Below, in pieces: positions 1-10,711 of a stretch of 64,000 nucleotides of DNA. This DNA is from Nitzschia sp. DOCU1 (lineage: Eukaryota > Bacillariophyta > Bacillariophyceae > Bacillariales > Bacillariaceae), in the NCBI GenBank assembly GCA_951394045.1, contig OX595988.1, positions 3,115,352 through 3,179,351 on the forward strand. Reading direction: 5' to 3'. The notes beneath the pieces are model-generated. The model worked only from the letters and a program-made list of their open reading frames with translations, ran no database searches and was not told the DNA's origin. Position 1 is the first letter of the stretch. Each line of letters starts with the position of its first letter. The translations under genes were made by a program, and so were the position numbers.

Positions 1-1841
1 AAAAGGATAATCGGTGGTAGGGGGTGATTTTTCCTGGGAGGGTATGGATAAAAGGAAGGACAAGATATTCCAAGATTGCGTGCGGTCGGCGTTGACCGAT
101 CGCGGTCGTTGGCGACACGAACTGGGCTTTGGCAGTAGATGAAGCTCTGGAATTTACGACTACTCGGTACTATAGTAATTTGATTTGAATGGATAGTCGT
201 AGCAAAATTTCAAAGACAAAAGTGAAACCCATAGTGCTACCGTCATGTTATGTTTCTACTACTTCTAGGCATCGCACACTGGGGGGTCGGGATAAACGCT
301 GCTTCCAACAATACAATCACGGCATCTCTGTGGTGTATCGGCATCCTTCTAGAATGCAAAACGAGCAACACCCAATGTGAGATTTTAAAAATGTCGTCAA
401 TGTGCAAAAGAACCAATCCAGTTCTTAGTAAATAGGATTTAGTCCCGATAGCATGGACTAGGGCACTTTTAGTTTTTGCAGCCAATGCCACGAATCAAAG
501 TCACTGGGTGCAACACTTTGACAAGAGACACGGAATGCAGCATAATAATACAGTGCCAACAACGATCAAACGAGAAACGTACCATTGAATCATGATTCCA
601 AAATGACCCCAAAATAGGCGCCACGTATTAGTATTAGCAACGGGTTGATAAGGATTGATAACGAGTCCTGCGTTTTCCTTCTGCCAATTTGCCAACAAGA
701 GAAATTGCATCGTTAGTAAGTGATGGAAGCAAACAAGACAGACGATTACTCGATGCATTCGTTCCTAATGTCGTCAATCACGTAAAGACACAGATCCATC
801 AAAACAGGATGTTGCATCTCGATACAACCGACAATATAATTTTTCTGGCAAAGACTATATGTGCAACGTCGCCAAGAAGAGACTTTTCAGTCTCGGTCGA
901 CGCCTGGGATGCGAGCCTTGCGTAGAGTCCAACACGTCGCTCCACTGTGAAATCTTCCAACCCCGAAATAATCAGATCGACACGTACCTTTCTAAACGAG
1001 CCCGTCAGCTGCAACCAGCAGCCATGCTGTGCCTCCCAAAGTGGTTTTGGACAGTAACGACGACACTTGAGTGCCTTTAGTCGTTCGCTTTAATACGCAA
1101 CAAAACCCACATAAACACGAGAACCAAACAAACAGTGTCATTAGAGAACTCGTGTCTTCCAAAACACATACAGGAAAATGTTGTCATCCTCGTCACAAAT
1201 CCAAACATTGGCAGTCTGGACTTGTAATTTAGAATGACTCTAAAAAAATATTGCCAAATATCCAATTTCTTGTTGCATATCGCGTACCCACATAGCATTG
1301 TGTCAGGGACGATAACCGTCATACACAATGTTATATAGAAAAAGGGATGCGAATATGCGTGTGTCCGTCCTTTTTGTTTCCAAACAATAAAGATCAACGA
1401 CGATTCTTACCTTGCGCCATTTGTCTCTAACCATAACTGCCCGAAGAAGTGTGGTTTGTTTCCTTTCAAACTGCGCCAGCACTTCCCTGCTCCTACATTG
1501 TTTGCAAAAGCGGAGAAACAATATTGTCAGAAACAAGACTGAATTTTGTAGGACTCTAATGGAACGTCAACGACATGGAAGCAACGAAACGCAGCGCTCT
1601 AGGTTGTCGAGGTGCCAAATTCTTTTGTCGCGATTGGATATGGCTCAGTATGAAAAACAGGTCAAGAGTTGCCGCAGAGGCGGTCCAACCGACACGGGAA
1701 CCTGGAAATAATCGCGAGTAATCAATAGTGAAATTCAAGACGATGTGAACGTACATACCTTTTACATGATGAGAGAAAGAGCCTTGAGAATATGCAATGG
1801 CAGTTGACCCTTGATTGCTTCCTCTAACACGCAACTTGGAA
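1..1841. other. Left-edge stretch without a supportable gene
   Basis: Only short overlapping reading frames on both strands are present (longest about 100 codons), with no recognisable domain, targeting signal or convincing splice pair. I see no RNA gene or repeat. It may hold 3' or regulatory sequence of a gene outside the window. Confidence 0.55.
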
Positions 1842-2240
1842 CTAGTGTTCATTGTGATGATCCTCGCTTGACGCCTTTTCGTCTTTTTTCTTTTGCGTGG
1901 CAGCTAACCACTTTTCTCGGCGCAAACGATCCTCGTCCGAGGGCGGATTCTGCGGATCGTCAGTCGCCATGCTGTCGTCGTCCCAGTTTTCCAGGTCAGT
2001 GGAGACACCAAACCACAAGGCCACTCCCACCATCCAAGCCGTAACATCCAACATGATATTTTCGGCTGGAGTAAACTCTGGTTCTGGGATGGGGTTCCCA
2101 TAGTCATGAAAGGCACGTCGTGTGGGCATGGTAATGCTTTTGGAACTCCAACAACGTCCTGTTGCTGTTGCTCCGACCCGTCGAACGGCCGATCGACCAA
2201 TCACCTTTGGCATCATCTTGACTGCTGCCGACCTCAACAT
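1842..2240 (-). CDS. Small mitochondrial-type single-pass membrane protein, function unknown
   Basis: This 132-residue protein starts at the ATG at 2240; the frame is open 21 codons further up, but the residues after this start look like a mitochondrial presequence (rich in Arg, Ala and Ser, few acids, about the first 40 residues). A hydrophobic segment around residues 70-85 (core ALWFGV) follows a Pro/Glu-rich stretch, and the C-terminus is charged and ends in His-rich residues. This layout, a presequence, one membrane helix and a charged tail, is common among accessory subunits of respiratory complexes. That reading is inference only: no family was recognised. The reading frame is intact and without introns. 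The frame upstream (2334-2570, same strand) could be a leader exon but was not modelled. Confidence 0.55.
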   Translation of the reverse strand: MLRSAAVKMMPKVIGRSAVRRVGATATGRCWSSKSITMPTRRAFHDYGNPIPEPEFTPAENIMLDVTAWMVGVALWFGVSTDLENWDDDSMATDDPQNPPSDEDRLRREKWLAATQKKKDEKASSEDHHNEH

Positions 2241-3908
2241 GATTGATGTCAATGTTGTTGTCACAAGTACTACTTTAAGTGTCGGATTGCTTATTTCCTG
2301 CAACGAAAGCAGCTACCGTACTTTCGTGTGCTCTTAGAGTCGGTATGTTTGTAAAAGTCGAAGGAAAAAGAAATGAGTGGAGAAGAAGATTCGGTTCGGT
2401 GGATGGGTGTCAATGTCAAGGGACGCTTCGTGTCCCGCAAAGGTGGTACGCGATGGGTGGCTTCTCATGACTTTTTTCATCGCGGGTCGCCAACTGTCGC
2501 CGACCACCGAAAAGAACGCCCGTCGCAGCAAAGAAGCCGTTCTGCCGCCAACTGCCCGAATTTCTGCCACTAGTAGCTAGTACGGCGCACCTTTTGTTCG
2601 AAGGCAGAAATGAGAACCCTGGCTTGTCCGCGCAATGCGCGGATTACAGTCGAATCAATCGAATTCTTTCCGCGTAGTAGACTTTGATGAAGATGAGAGA
2701 GCAGGAGCGCCCCACCCGACTACCTGGTAACGGTAGTTAAAGCAGCGTAGATCTACACACGCACTATCCAGATGGCAGCTACGACCTTGACGATCAATCT
2801 CTTGCTCGCCGGAGCGATACTGGCTACGTCTCGCTACTGCAGCGAGCTTTTTTTCTTCTAGCTCTCTACCACTGTACTCTCTCGCAATTTCGGTATGGAG
2901 AGATCTGATCGCGCTGTCGCGGGTTTACTTACTACCGTAGTGGAGCTGGCTACAGTAGTACGGCCTGGTGCGCCCATGTCAACACCGAATCAAACCGTCG
3001 TACGATGGTAATATGACCTACCGTAGTAACCAAGGAGCAAGAAGCTCGTAGATAAAGCTAACGATTTGTAGAATGATCAATGACGTGGACCATGACCGAT
3101 CTTTATTGCCTCGGCGTTTTCAAGACATGCCCTTATGATGGGACATTCGCCATTCTTGGTGATCTTCGCGATACTGATATTGACACTATTGTAAAATATC
3201 AGGTATGATACGAAACTACAAGTGGATTCAAAACGTTAGTAGAAGAAGGCCTCGCCCATTGGCATTGCAAAAACAAGAAGGGGCCCGGTTCCGAAAGCGC
3301 AGTTCTGCATGTTAGCGCAAGCAAGATTACCTGGTATCCGACGGAACAGCCTTCTAATAGAGTACCTGGTATACAAGTTTTTCCCAACAGAACAACGGTA
3401 GTAGAAATAGACTCCCCACGACAAAAAAGCCATACACCGATTGCGTGTAGAATATCATCCATTAACGCTAGAGCGTCCGCTGATAAAAGAATCTCTTCAT
3501 GGCGAACATGACAATTGGCCGGAAGATCCTTTTTATTTAGTCGACGCGAAACATAGAAGCAATAGCGGGGAAATCGTACCGGGTAGATAATGTCAGGGAT
3601 ATGTCAAGGCTGCTTTGAACCGGACGTGAGAAGGTTCTGCAAGATCGTCCTTCTATCAGGACATCAAGTACTCTAATAGGACTGCAAGCGCCTTTTTGCT
3701 CTTGCTAGGATGGCAGCGCTTTCAATACCTCCCGTCGCTTTCGCGCAGGACAAATTTACAAGGCATGCTTCGCTGCATATGATGTGCAAAAGAAAACCTT
3801 CTTTTCTCGGCTCACAAAATCTTCAGATCGAGCAGTTGCTATTAATATCCCAAGGAACTGTTCCTCGTTCACATCGAATACATTCTACTATCATCTATAC
3901 CCATCACA
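2241..3908. other. Intergenic, motif-rich, no gene seen
   Basis: About 1.7 kb without a credible coding frame. It holds three exact copies of the TACCTGGTA motif (2721, 3328, 3363), a TACCGGGTA variant near 3578, and short CTAC/GTAG inverted pieces near 2930-2960. A small minus-strand frame (2334-2570) begins with basic, presequence-like residues but has no other support. Confidence 0.5.
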
Positions 3909-4277
3909 ATGTCCATCGAATCAACCCTTACCCGTGAGCTTGACATCCGCTTCATCGATGCCAGAGACCTTGTCAACGAAGCCAAGATGTCTCTGGATAT
4001 CGTAGGGTACCCCACCAAGCAACAAGAAAAAGTCCTTACCAAAACGGCAGTGGATCTTTTCAAGAGTCGTCCTGACCGCGAAAGACAGGTATTGCGAAGA
4101 CGCAGTGCAGACCTGCAAGCTATGAAGTCTGGCCAGTTAAAGAGAGCAACTTCCGGCAGCACAGAAAGTACAGCGGACTCCGACTGCCCTTCGGAGATGT
4201 CATCATCAACCACTTCTGGACGAAAGGGGGACAAAGAAAACCGAGGGTGGCTGAAGCGTACATTTTCGGCTGCATAG
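3909..4277 (+). CDS. RELD family small protein, copy 1 (unknown function)
   Basis: An intronless 122-residue protein, one of six related proteins in this window. The conserved N-terminal block (residues 1-40) carries LTRELDIRFIDAR, then NEAKM and GYPTK. A predicted helix with basic and hydrophobic residues follows (about 45-75, ending RRRSADLQAMKS). A Ser/Thr-rich acidic linker (about 80-107) leads to a basic tail with a Trp, GWLKRTFS. No signal peptide, membrane helix or known catalytic motif is visible. The family name is a label for this report, not an established name. The N-terminal block looks like a compact helical binding module and the tail like a docking or phosphorylation segment; both are guesses. 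Copy 6 (58036-58392) matches it at about 31 of the first 35 positions. Confidence 0.85.
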   Translation: MSIESTLTRELDIRFIDARDLVNEAKMSLDIVGYPTKQQEKVLTKTAVDLFKSRPDRERQVLRRRSADLQAMKSGQLKRATSGSTESTADSDCPSEMSSSTTSGRKGDKENRGWLKRTFSAA

Positions 4278-4576
4278 ACGGATTGGGCGGCTAGGACAAC
4301 GCCGATAAAGGAGGGGGGCATGCATTATCAGTTCGCGTAAATATAGATTATATCATTCTTCATCATGTCATGAGTCTATTCAGTGGTGCGATACTATGCA
4401 GGAGTAGTTTGCCCCGCGTTTGACAAGGCCTTGGAAAACAAAGCTCCTTTAAAAGGTATACCGTACACCTTCGGCTTGGGTGAATTGTTCTTTGGGTGGA
4501 GGTACAGGGGCCGGACCCCTATGATGTGCATGTGTGAGGAAATTGCCACTAAAACAAGCTCGATACATTGACGCAC

Positions 4577-5410
4577 TTACCCTCCCCAAACCGATTGATC
4601 AAAATCAATAACACATCCAGTCATCATCCCTGATTCATCAGATGCACAGTACGCGATGCATCTCGCTACTTCCATCGGATCAAGCAGCCTTCCAAAAGGC
4701 AACTGCTCGACCGCCATGGATTTCCAGTCGCCATTGGTCCCGCCAGTTGCATCATCGCCTTTGTGGTGGTAATGCCGTTGCACAGCGTCTTCGCCCGGAG
4801 TATCCATCCATCCAATCGCCAGCGCATTCACACGGATGCGGCTTGGCATGGCGGCATAAGCAAAGTGCTTGGTCGTGACATTGAGCGCCCCTTTACTGAT
4901 GGCATACGGGGCCAGCATAGGCATGCTTCCGTAGCTCGCTGTACTTGTAATGTTAATGATGGAGCCCTCAACTTTCTCACGTTCCATAATTCGAATAGCG
5001 CTCTGCATAAGGAAGAACGGGGCTCGCATATTGATGCTCATCATTTTGTCGTACATTTCCGGTGTCGTATCCCAAATACTTCCTCGTGCCGTCCATGCTG
5101 CCGCATTGACAAGGATATGTAGAGTACCAAAATGATCATCGGCTGCCTGAATGATTCGGCGGCAATCATCCAAATTCGACAAATCGCCTGGAACGAAATG
5201 GGCCCAACAAGTTTCCGTAGTCAAGGATTTTGCGACCTGCTCTCCTCGTTCCACATTGCGCCCTGTGATGATGAGTCCTCGAATGCCTCGTTGCTGAAAC
5301 AAGCGTGCCGTGGCCTCGCCCAGCCCCTGCGTGCTCCCCGTCACAACGGCAACCTTGCCACCGAGAGAACAAAGCCGATACGTGTCTTCCTTCGAAGTAT
5401 TAAACGCCAT
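4577..5410 (-). CDS. Short-chain dehydrogenase/reductase (classical SDR)
   Basis: A 277-residue NAD(P)-dependent oxidoreductase of normal length for a classical SDR. The cofactor motif TGSTQGLG is at residues 24-31, the structural NAA motif at 102-104, and the catalytic set is Ser156, Tyr169 and Lys173 (YAISK). The loop after Tyr/Lys and the C-terminal [10 protein letters not shown] strand match the family pattern (usually TG..I.VDGG, so the glycines are altered here). The residue ending the second strand (GRNVER) is an Arg-containing NADP-type pattern, so NADPH use is a reasonable guess. No targeting signal is seen, so cytosolic action is likely. Substrate cannot be inferred. The gene is intronless and lies between RELD copies 1 and 2. 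Confidence 0.9.
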   Translation of the reverse strand: MAFNTSKEDTYRLCSLGGKVAVVTGSTQGLGEATARLFQQRGIRGLIITGRNVERGEQVAKSLTTETCWAHFVPGDLSNLDDCRRIIQAADDHFGTLHILVNAAAWTARGSIWDTTPEMYDKMMSINMRAPFFLMQSAIRIMEREKVEGSIINITSTASYGSMPMLAPYAISKGALNVTTKHFAYAAMPSRIRVNALAIGWMDTPGEDAVQRHYHHKGDDATGGTNGDWKSMAVEQLPFGRLLDPMEVARCIAYCASDESGMMTGCVIDFDQSVWGG

Positions 5411-5729
5411 TGAAAAGAACTTTTGGGAGACGATGGTGTTGTAGTTGAGGATACGAAGGCAGCGATTGGGACGATCGCGTCATCGTGGATCCTTTTTTGC
5501 TTCCAAAAGATACCCGATCACTTCGACCAACCATTTTGACTTCTTCGAACAAAGAAATCATTAGCTCGGCACGAAGTTTCTCCATTCGCACGAGACTATC
5601 ATAAAGATCAATCAATCTACAGTAGTACCGTGAGAAACGTTTTAATCTACTAATGGTCTATGAAATCTTAAAAATGAAAGCCCAGTGGAAGTGTTTGACG
5701 GGCGCTCCCCCAATTCGATACCCAATCTT

Positions 5730-6095
5730 CTAAACCCGGCGCCCGCCCATGAGCAACCATTTTCGGTGAGATCTCTTGGAGTCTATCGATGATTTGGTTG
5801 AGCTTGCTACGGATAGTCGCTCCGTGTCGGACGACGATGATGAGCGATCGCCATCCTTCTCGATGACAAAAGACTTGTAGGTATCAAAGTCGGCTCTTTG
5901 ACTTCGTAACTTGGTTTTCATATCTTCCGGCCTCGATTCAAACAATCGCACAGCTTCCTCTCGAAGCTTTCGTTTCCCTTCGTTGGTAGGATAGCCAATC
6001 AAATCCAATTTCATTTTGGCCTCGTTCACAAGGTTACGAGCGTCGATGAAGCTAATATCGAGCTCGCGAGTTAGAAATGCTTCGACAGAGGACAT
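5730..6095 (-). CDS. RELD family small protein, copy 2 (unknown function)
   Basis: A 121-residue intronless member of the six-copy family. It shares the LTRELDISFIDAR start (Ser replaces the usual Arg), NEAKM and GYPT, and the helix ending in a RADFDTYKSF stretch. The Ser-rich linker is at about 83-106. Its tail differs: RKWLLMGGRRV replaces GWLKRTFS, keeping the basic character and the Trp but not the terminal S-D. The start is fixed by alignment with the other copies. It is transcribed in the same direction as the SDR gene downstream and away from copy 3 across a 1.3 kb spacer. Confidence 0.82.
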   Translation of the reverse strand: MSSVEAFLTRELDISFIDARNLVNEAKMKLDLIGYPTNEGKRKLREEAVRLFESRPEDMKTKLRSQRADFDTYKSFVIEKDGDRSSSSSDTERLSVASSTKSSIDSKRSHRKWLLMGGRRV

Positions 6096-7373
6096 TATTT
6101 TGTTGGTTGGTAGGCGCTGTGTTTTGCAGAGTTGTGAATTGCTTCAGATTGTCGAGCTTTGTAAATTGTGATCTCAAGAAAAGCATTTGTCAAGGGACCT
6201 GAGATCCTTGACGCCCGTGGCCAAGGAGACATTTCGTCGATTGCATTTGTTCTCTTTCATGGCAAACGAAAGCTGCATGCAAGAAGGATATGGCTTGTAT
6301 AGTTTGGGGTGGCCAGGGATTGGATCTTGACTAGCGAAGATGATGGGGAGAACAATCAACTTCGCCACCCCGTTCGATATGCAGGAGGAAGATCATCGAA
6401 GAAACGAGAGATGAGACGTTCGCGTTCATGGGCAACCTGTGAATCGAAAACTTTTGTTCGCATTTGGGGGGCTTGATTGCTACTGCCACCAACATCAGGT
6501 TCGTGATCCGGCCATCCTTTTAACCGGTATTGCATGCATTTTTAATAGCTTCGGATTGTGCCATCCCGAGTATTGAAAATTAATGCAAGGACTCTATTAA
6601 AAGAATTAATATGCACCATGGCGACGTTGAGTGGTGGATCAAGATGAGCATCCGGGATATTGATGGTGGTCCCACACGGCGAGCAGACGATTCGCGAACA
6701 ATGCTATGCTCGCGCGGAAGGTTTCGGGAGCGAGAACAAGGGTTGTTCGCGATTCGGGAGGCGTAAAACCACTTGTAGGTTTTGCTCATATTGCAGTGTA
6801 GTAAAAGTACAGTGCAAATACTGTATAGTGAAGTACGCACTTCCCAGTTAACAAATACCACTTGAGGATCGAAGGGGCTATTATCTCTTGGCTCGCCGGA
6901 ACGATAAGTAGCTTGCATTCTTCTACCGAACATACGATACCTGGTAGGATTCAGATGATATCACGCAGCATATCATAGTCATGGTAGGCAATAGAAATAA
7001 GCAGGACGAGGCAGGCGGGCGAAGCTTGGAAGATAAAATCCTTTGTCAATTCGAAGGTCACAATAGATTTTTATCAAAGGCTTTGTCGAGGCGTAGGGGC
7101 AAAGCCAATTGACAAACGCTTTCATCAACTATCGGCGTTAGAAATACGAATCCATCCAATCTTGGATTTGTCGCCTACCAAAGTGGCATGCCTTTTTATC
7201 TCATCATCGTGAATTCATGGCCTGCCGATTGAATGATCGTGTTGTGATCCCATATCACTCATCACTGCTTTCTTCTCACAATTTTATTTTCCATCGAATC
7301 TGCACGAACAGCTTCTGCACATTCTTTTGTTCCTCGTTATCTCTACATCAAGCAGAACAACTACACAAAGATC
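6096..7373. other. Divergent spacer between RELD copies 2 and 3
   Basis: This 1.3 kb spacer must hold the promoters of two divergent RELD copies. No coding frame is convincing. One TACCTGGTA motif lies at 6938-6946. The DNA just upstream of copy 3 (about 7290-7370) is C/A/T-rich with few G, like the leader of copy 1. Confidence 0.5.
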
Positions 7374-7715
7374 ATGTCTTCCGTCGAAGGATACCTTACT
7401 CGAGAGCTCGATATTCGATTCATCGATGCACGAGAAATTACAAATGAAGCCAAGATGATGCTCGGCATCATTGGATACCCCACGAAACAAGAAATGGTCA
7501 TGGTTCGGAAAGAAGCCATGCAGCTCTTCAACAAACGCTCCGAAGAAGAGAAACAGTCCATGAGAAGATTAAGCACCAGTTTAGACGCTGTCAAGTCCAT
7601 GCACAGCATGTCTTCGCACGCGAGCTCTGAGTGTGGGGATTCCTCTGACACATCATCATCGGTTCGATCATCGAGCAAACGGGGATGGCTCAAGAGAACG
7701 TTTTCCTCTGACTAA
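7374..7715 (+). CDS. RELD family small protein, copy 3 (unknown function)
   Basis: A 113-residue intronless family member. LTRELDIRFIDAR is intact, followed by NEAKMMLGIIGYPTK, a helix with RKEAMQLFNKR, and the RRLSTSLDAVKS segment. The linker from about residue 80 is almost entirely Ser, Asp and His, and the C-terminus is the canonical basic tail GWLKRTFSSD. Together with copy 6 it best represents the family consensus. Role, partner and location are unknown; nothing suggests secretion or a membrane. Confidence 0.85.
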   Translation: MSSVEGYLTRELDIRFIDAREITNEAKMMLGIIGYPTKQEMVMVRKEAMQLFNKRSEEEKQSMRRLSTSLDAVKSMHSMSSHASSECGDSSDTSSSVRSSSKRGWLKRTFSSD

Positions 7716-8226
7716 GCCACCGGCATGGGAAACATACGGGGGTATGTTTTCTTAACTCTCAACTGCTACTGTATTGATAGATATATAACAATAAAGCTCA
7801 TGCATGCTACTTCGATTCAGAGTTTCTTCAAGAGGACGATGTTCGCTGCTTTAATAGTCGTGCTACTAGTATCGTAGTAGGGAGCCTCCAGAGCAAATTG
7901 TTCCTCGCTCTTTGAATCACATCATTTGCCCCAGAGGAGGCAGGAACCTAAGCATGCGTCGAGGCAATGTCGATCTCACTGTTTCTACGAACACTTATGG
8001 ATACGCTTAGAATATCGCCGTTCAGTTCTAATGTAAATGGTTATGTGGCATTTCTAAAACTAATCTTCTGGTTATTTTCATAGTTGTTGTCTGGTGGCCT
8101 TGCCCCAAAATGATCTTGGCGTATATCGGTGGGAGAATACTCCTGGGTGATTTATACAATGATATCCTCGTTATCGCTGGCTTATCGGAGCGTGATTTAT
8201 ACAATGGTACGGCCATCGTCTCTGGC
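7716..8226. other. Convergent 3' spacer between RELD copies 3 and 4
   Basis: A short imperfect direct repeat is visible at about 8147-8168 and 8189-8210 (both contain gtgatttatacaatg). It is otherwise unremarkable 3' flanking DNA; no gene seen. Confidence 0.5.
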
Positions 8227-8598
8227 TCATCGGAGGCCCCTGAACCATCCTTGCTTGCGGCGGCAATCGTTGGTAGTCCTCACGTTGTTGTTGGAACCGT
8301 GGTCGACATCATCGCCAGAGAATTCATCGCTGGAATGTAGAGAGGACGCACAAGAAATCGTTGCTTCCTTGCCAAAAGACTTGATCCTTTGAAGATCATG
8401 ACTTTGTCGACGCATGGCTCTTTTTCGATGTACAGGGCGCGCATTGAAGAGACGAATAGCCTCCCGACGGATGGACTTCTCTTGGTCCTTGGTGGGGTAG
8501 CCATGGAATCCCAAGCATATCTTTGCTTCATTGGCAAGCTCTCGAGCATCGATGAATCGAATTTCGAGTTCTCGGGTCAAGATGGCTTCGATGGGCAT
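8227..8598 (-). CDS. RELD family small protein, copy 4 (unknown function)
   Basis: A 123-residue family member. The frame is open 59 codons upstream, but the start at 8598 is chosen because it aligns with the starts of all other copies (M-P-I-E-A-I-LTRELEIRFIDAR). It has NEAKICLGFHGYPTK, REAIRLFNARP and RRQSHDLQRIKS. The linker is Ser/Asp/Asn-rich and the tail is QGWFRGLR, shorter than in copy 3 but keeping the Trp and basic residues. This is the fourth copy inside 4.7 kb; orientations along the cluster are +, -, +, -. Confidence 0.83.
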   Translation of the reverse strand: MPIEAILTRELEIRFIDARELANEAKICLGFHGYPTKDQEKSIRREAIRLFNARPVHRKRAMRRQSHDLQRIKSFGKEATISCASSLHSSDEFSGDDVDHGSNNNVRTTNDCRRKQGWFRGLR

Positions 8599-9166
8599 GG
8601 TGGCGATGATCAGAGTCGATTGTGATGAAGATAGGAGGATAAGGAAATTGTGATACAAGATTTCGGGAATGCGGTTCGTTGTGGAAGCCCACCGTCTCGC
8701 GAACAGCCCAGAAGCATAAATAAATTCTCCTTCCGGAAGGTTTTCGCGTGCGAAACGAATGCCGACACGTCTCACCCATCATTGGTCTTAAGTATCTCGC
8801 CACGGATTTACTCTATTTCATCCCGGTTCTTTTGTCCGATGCGTCATCATTATTGCCCATCAGGAACCGGCCGAATCATCAAAACTCCGAAGTATTCATA
8901 TCGGCATGGTCCCACCCACGCTCCGTGGATATTCCACTACGTTTCTGCTGCATCACGTCAGAACTCTGGCATTCCGGCTCGCGTGAGGACATCGCCAAGA
9001 TGGCTCTGTTCGTTTTTTTCTTGCTTTCCTCGCTCGTTCTCGTGTATCCAAACGAAAATCTGGGCGTTTGACAATGGTGGGGTTCCTATTTGAATTCTTC
9101 TTCAGATAAAATCGCACAATTCCATCAATTTAGCTCAATCGTACGACAGAAATCATTGACGATATC
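8599..9166. other. Divergent spacer, RELD copy 4 and makorin-like gene
   Basis: Contains a plus-strand frame of 147 codons (8650-9093) with no family features, judged spurious. It probably holds both promoters. No repeats noted. Confidence 0.5.
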
Positions 9167-10279
9167 ATGGTCCGCCGTCATCAGCAACGCAAGTCTTCCG
9201 GCGGACATCATTTCAACACTGAAGTGACCCGCTTGACGCCGCTTGGCAGAACTCGGCGTCCGCAAGACGACGAAGAGCCGAGTAATACTCCTCGGCCTCT
9301 TTGTCGTTTTTATGTATTGCACAAGGGGAATTGCCGTTTTGGGTCGGACTGTGCTTACAGCCACCAGCTACCCGATGGCATGAACTGGGAAGAAGCCAAG
9401 ACGCTGGTTCCGTGTCCCTTTTTCGCTCGCGGTGATTGCCGATACGGTGAGTTTTGTCAGCTTCGTCACGACCCGAACGACCTTGTTGTCAAGACGAGCG
9501 CGACATCGACTTCTGCGTCTCCTGTTGCTGCCGAAGCAGGCGTTGAAAGCAACGACGACACTGAAGATTTTACTGTTACTTGTGGAATTTGTCTGGAGGA
9601 TATGCCATGTACCGGCTGTGATGGGGAATCGAATCGTCGCAAGAAAACAAAACAGTTTGGCTTGCTAAGCTGCTGCAACCATACCTTTTGCTTCAACTGC
9701 CTCATGGAATGGCGCAAAGAAGGTAGCCAAGACGCTTCAGACCGTAGATCCTGTCCTACCTGCCGCAAGCATTCCGACTATGTTGTTCCTTCGCGGGTGT
9801 TCCCTTCATCGGAGGAACAAAAGGCAAACATCGTCCAGGAATACAAGAACAAGCTAGCGCACATTCCTTGTCGTCGCTTCCAGGAAACGCAAGAGCTAGG
9901 CTCTTGTCCCTTTGGACGAGACTGCTGGTATCTGCACCTAGATGAGAATGGTGTTGACGTGAAAGAGCAAGACAAGAGCATGGAAGAATTGTCTCAAGAA
10001 CGCCAGCGCGCGCAAGAAGAGCGCCGTCGTCGGCAACAACGCGACTTTCGATCCAGTTTGCTGGGAAGTGCAGACTCAACGTTTGAAGATATTGATATTC
10101 TATTGAGCTTTTTGAGATTGCTCGATCTATATGGATATCAGGGCGTCAGGGAGATTTATTGGAGCGACGACGAGGATGACGACGACGATTTCCTTCATGC
10201 CATGAGTCGTGCAAGCGCATCGCGTCGTCCCCCGGGTGATATTGATGTTGACGAGAATGATTTTGAAAATGTGGATTGA
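9167..10279 (+). CDS. Makorin-like E3 ubiquitin ligase (CCCH-CCCH-RING-CCCH)
   Basis: A 370-residue protein with the makorin layout. The first CCCH finger spans about residues 46-66 (C-x7-C-x5-C-x3-H), the second about 83-101 with the same spacing. A C3HC4 RING lies at about 139-199 (CGIC, CNHTFCFNC, CPTC), with a Cys-rich insertion between the first two Cys pairs, and a third CCCH finger is at about 235-257. The tail is a basic/Gln-rich helix followed by an acidic Asp stretch. By family knowledge it should transfer ubiquitin through the RING and bind RNA through the CCCH fingers. The makorin-specific Cys-His segment between the fingers and the RING is not obvious, so a divergent makorin or a related CCCH-RING protein is the safest label. 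Intronless. Confidence 0.88.
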   Translation: MVRRHQQRKSSGGHHFNTEVTRLTPLGRTRRPQDDEEPSNTPRPLCRFYVLHKGNCRFGSDCAYSHQLPDGMNWEEAKTLVPCPFFARGDCRYGEFCQLRHDPNDLVVKTSATSTSASPVAAEAGVESNDDTEDFTVTCGICLEDMPCTGCDGESNRRKKTKQFGLLSCCNHTFCFNCLMEWRKEGSQDASDRRSCPTCRKHSDYVVPSRVFPSSEEQKANIVQEYKNKLAHIPCRRFQETQELGSCPFGRDCWYLHLDENGVDVKEQDKSMEELSQERQRAQEERRRRQQRDFRSSLLGSADSTFEDIDILLSFLRLLDLYGYQGVREIYWSDDEDDDDDFLHAMSRASASRRPPGDIDVDENDFENVD

Positions 10280-10711
10280 AGGGACAGCGAAGTTGGCAAT
10301 GTCGGAAGCATGGGGATCCACGCCTTTGATCGACGGCGCTTTTGACACAACCCCACCCATTACACGTTGTGACGTTTCTACTGTAACAACTTTATAGGCT
10401 GTAACACTTTCTATATGTCAAAACTGACCCATACAAATATAACTATGGCCTATCCGCCGCCAATCGCTCAAAGAACCACCGAAACCCCCCTGAGTACCGG
10501 ACAGTTCATAAGAAGGGCAATCGCTGCCGCAGAAGGAACATCTTTGATGCGCCGGATGGTGGCTGGTAACACGCAAACCTTGAGCCCTTGAAGCTTGGCC
10601 AGTATATTCGCATCTGAGCCCCTTCCGTCGTCGAAGCGCGTCACCCCGCTCGGCGCCGACACATCCTGGTCTACCCACAAAACTGCCTCTTGCGGTGGTG
10701 CAAAACCAAAG
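10280..10711. other. Convergent spacer
   Basis: Between the stop codons of the makorin-like gene and the CPBP gene. Only short shadow frames are present; nothing else seen. Confidence 0.55.

Noticed and set aside
2334..2570. 78-codon minus-strand ORF with a basic N-terminus upstream of the small mitochondrial gene
   Set aside because: Looks like a presequence but no splice pair links it convincingly to the next gene; kept only as a remark.
8650..9093. 147-codon plus-strand ORF before the makorin-like gene
   Set aside because: Rich in Ser/Pro/His without a recognisable domain, and it overlaps a 107-codon ORF on the same strand.
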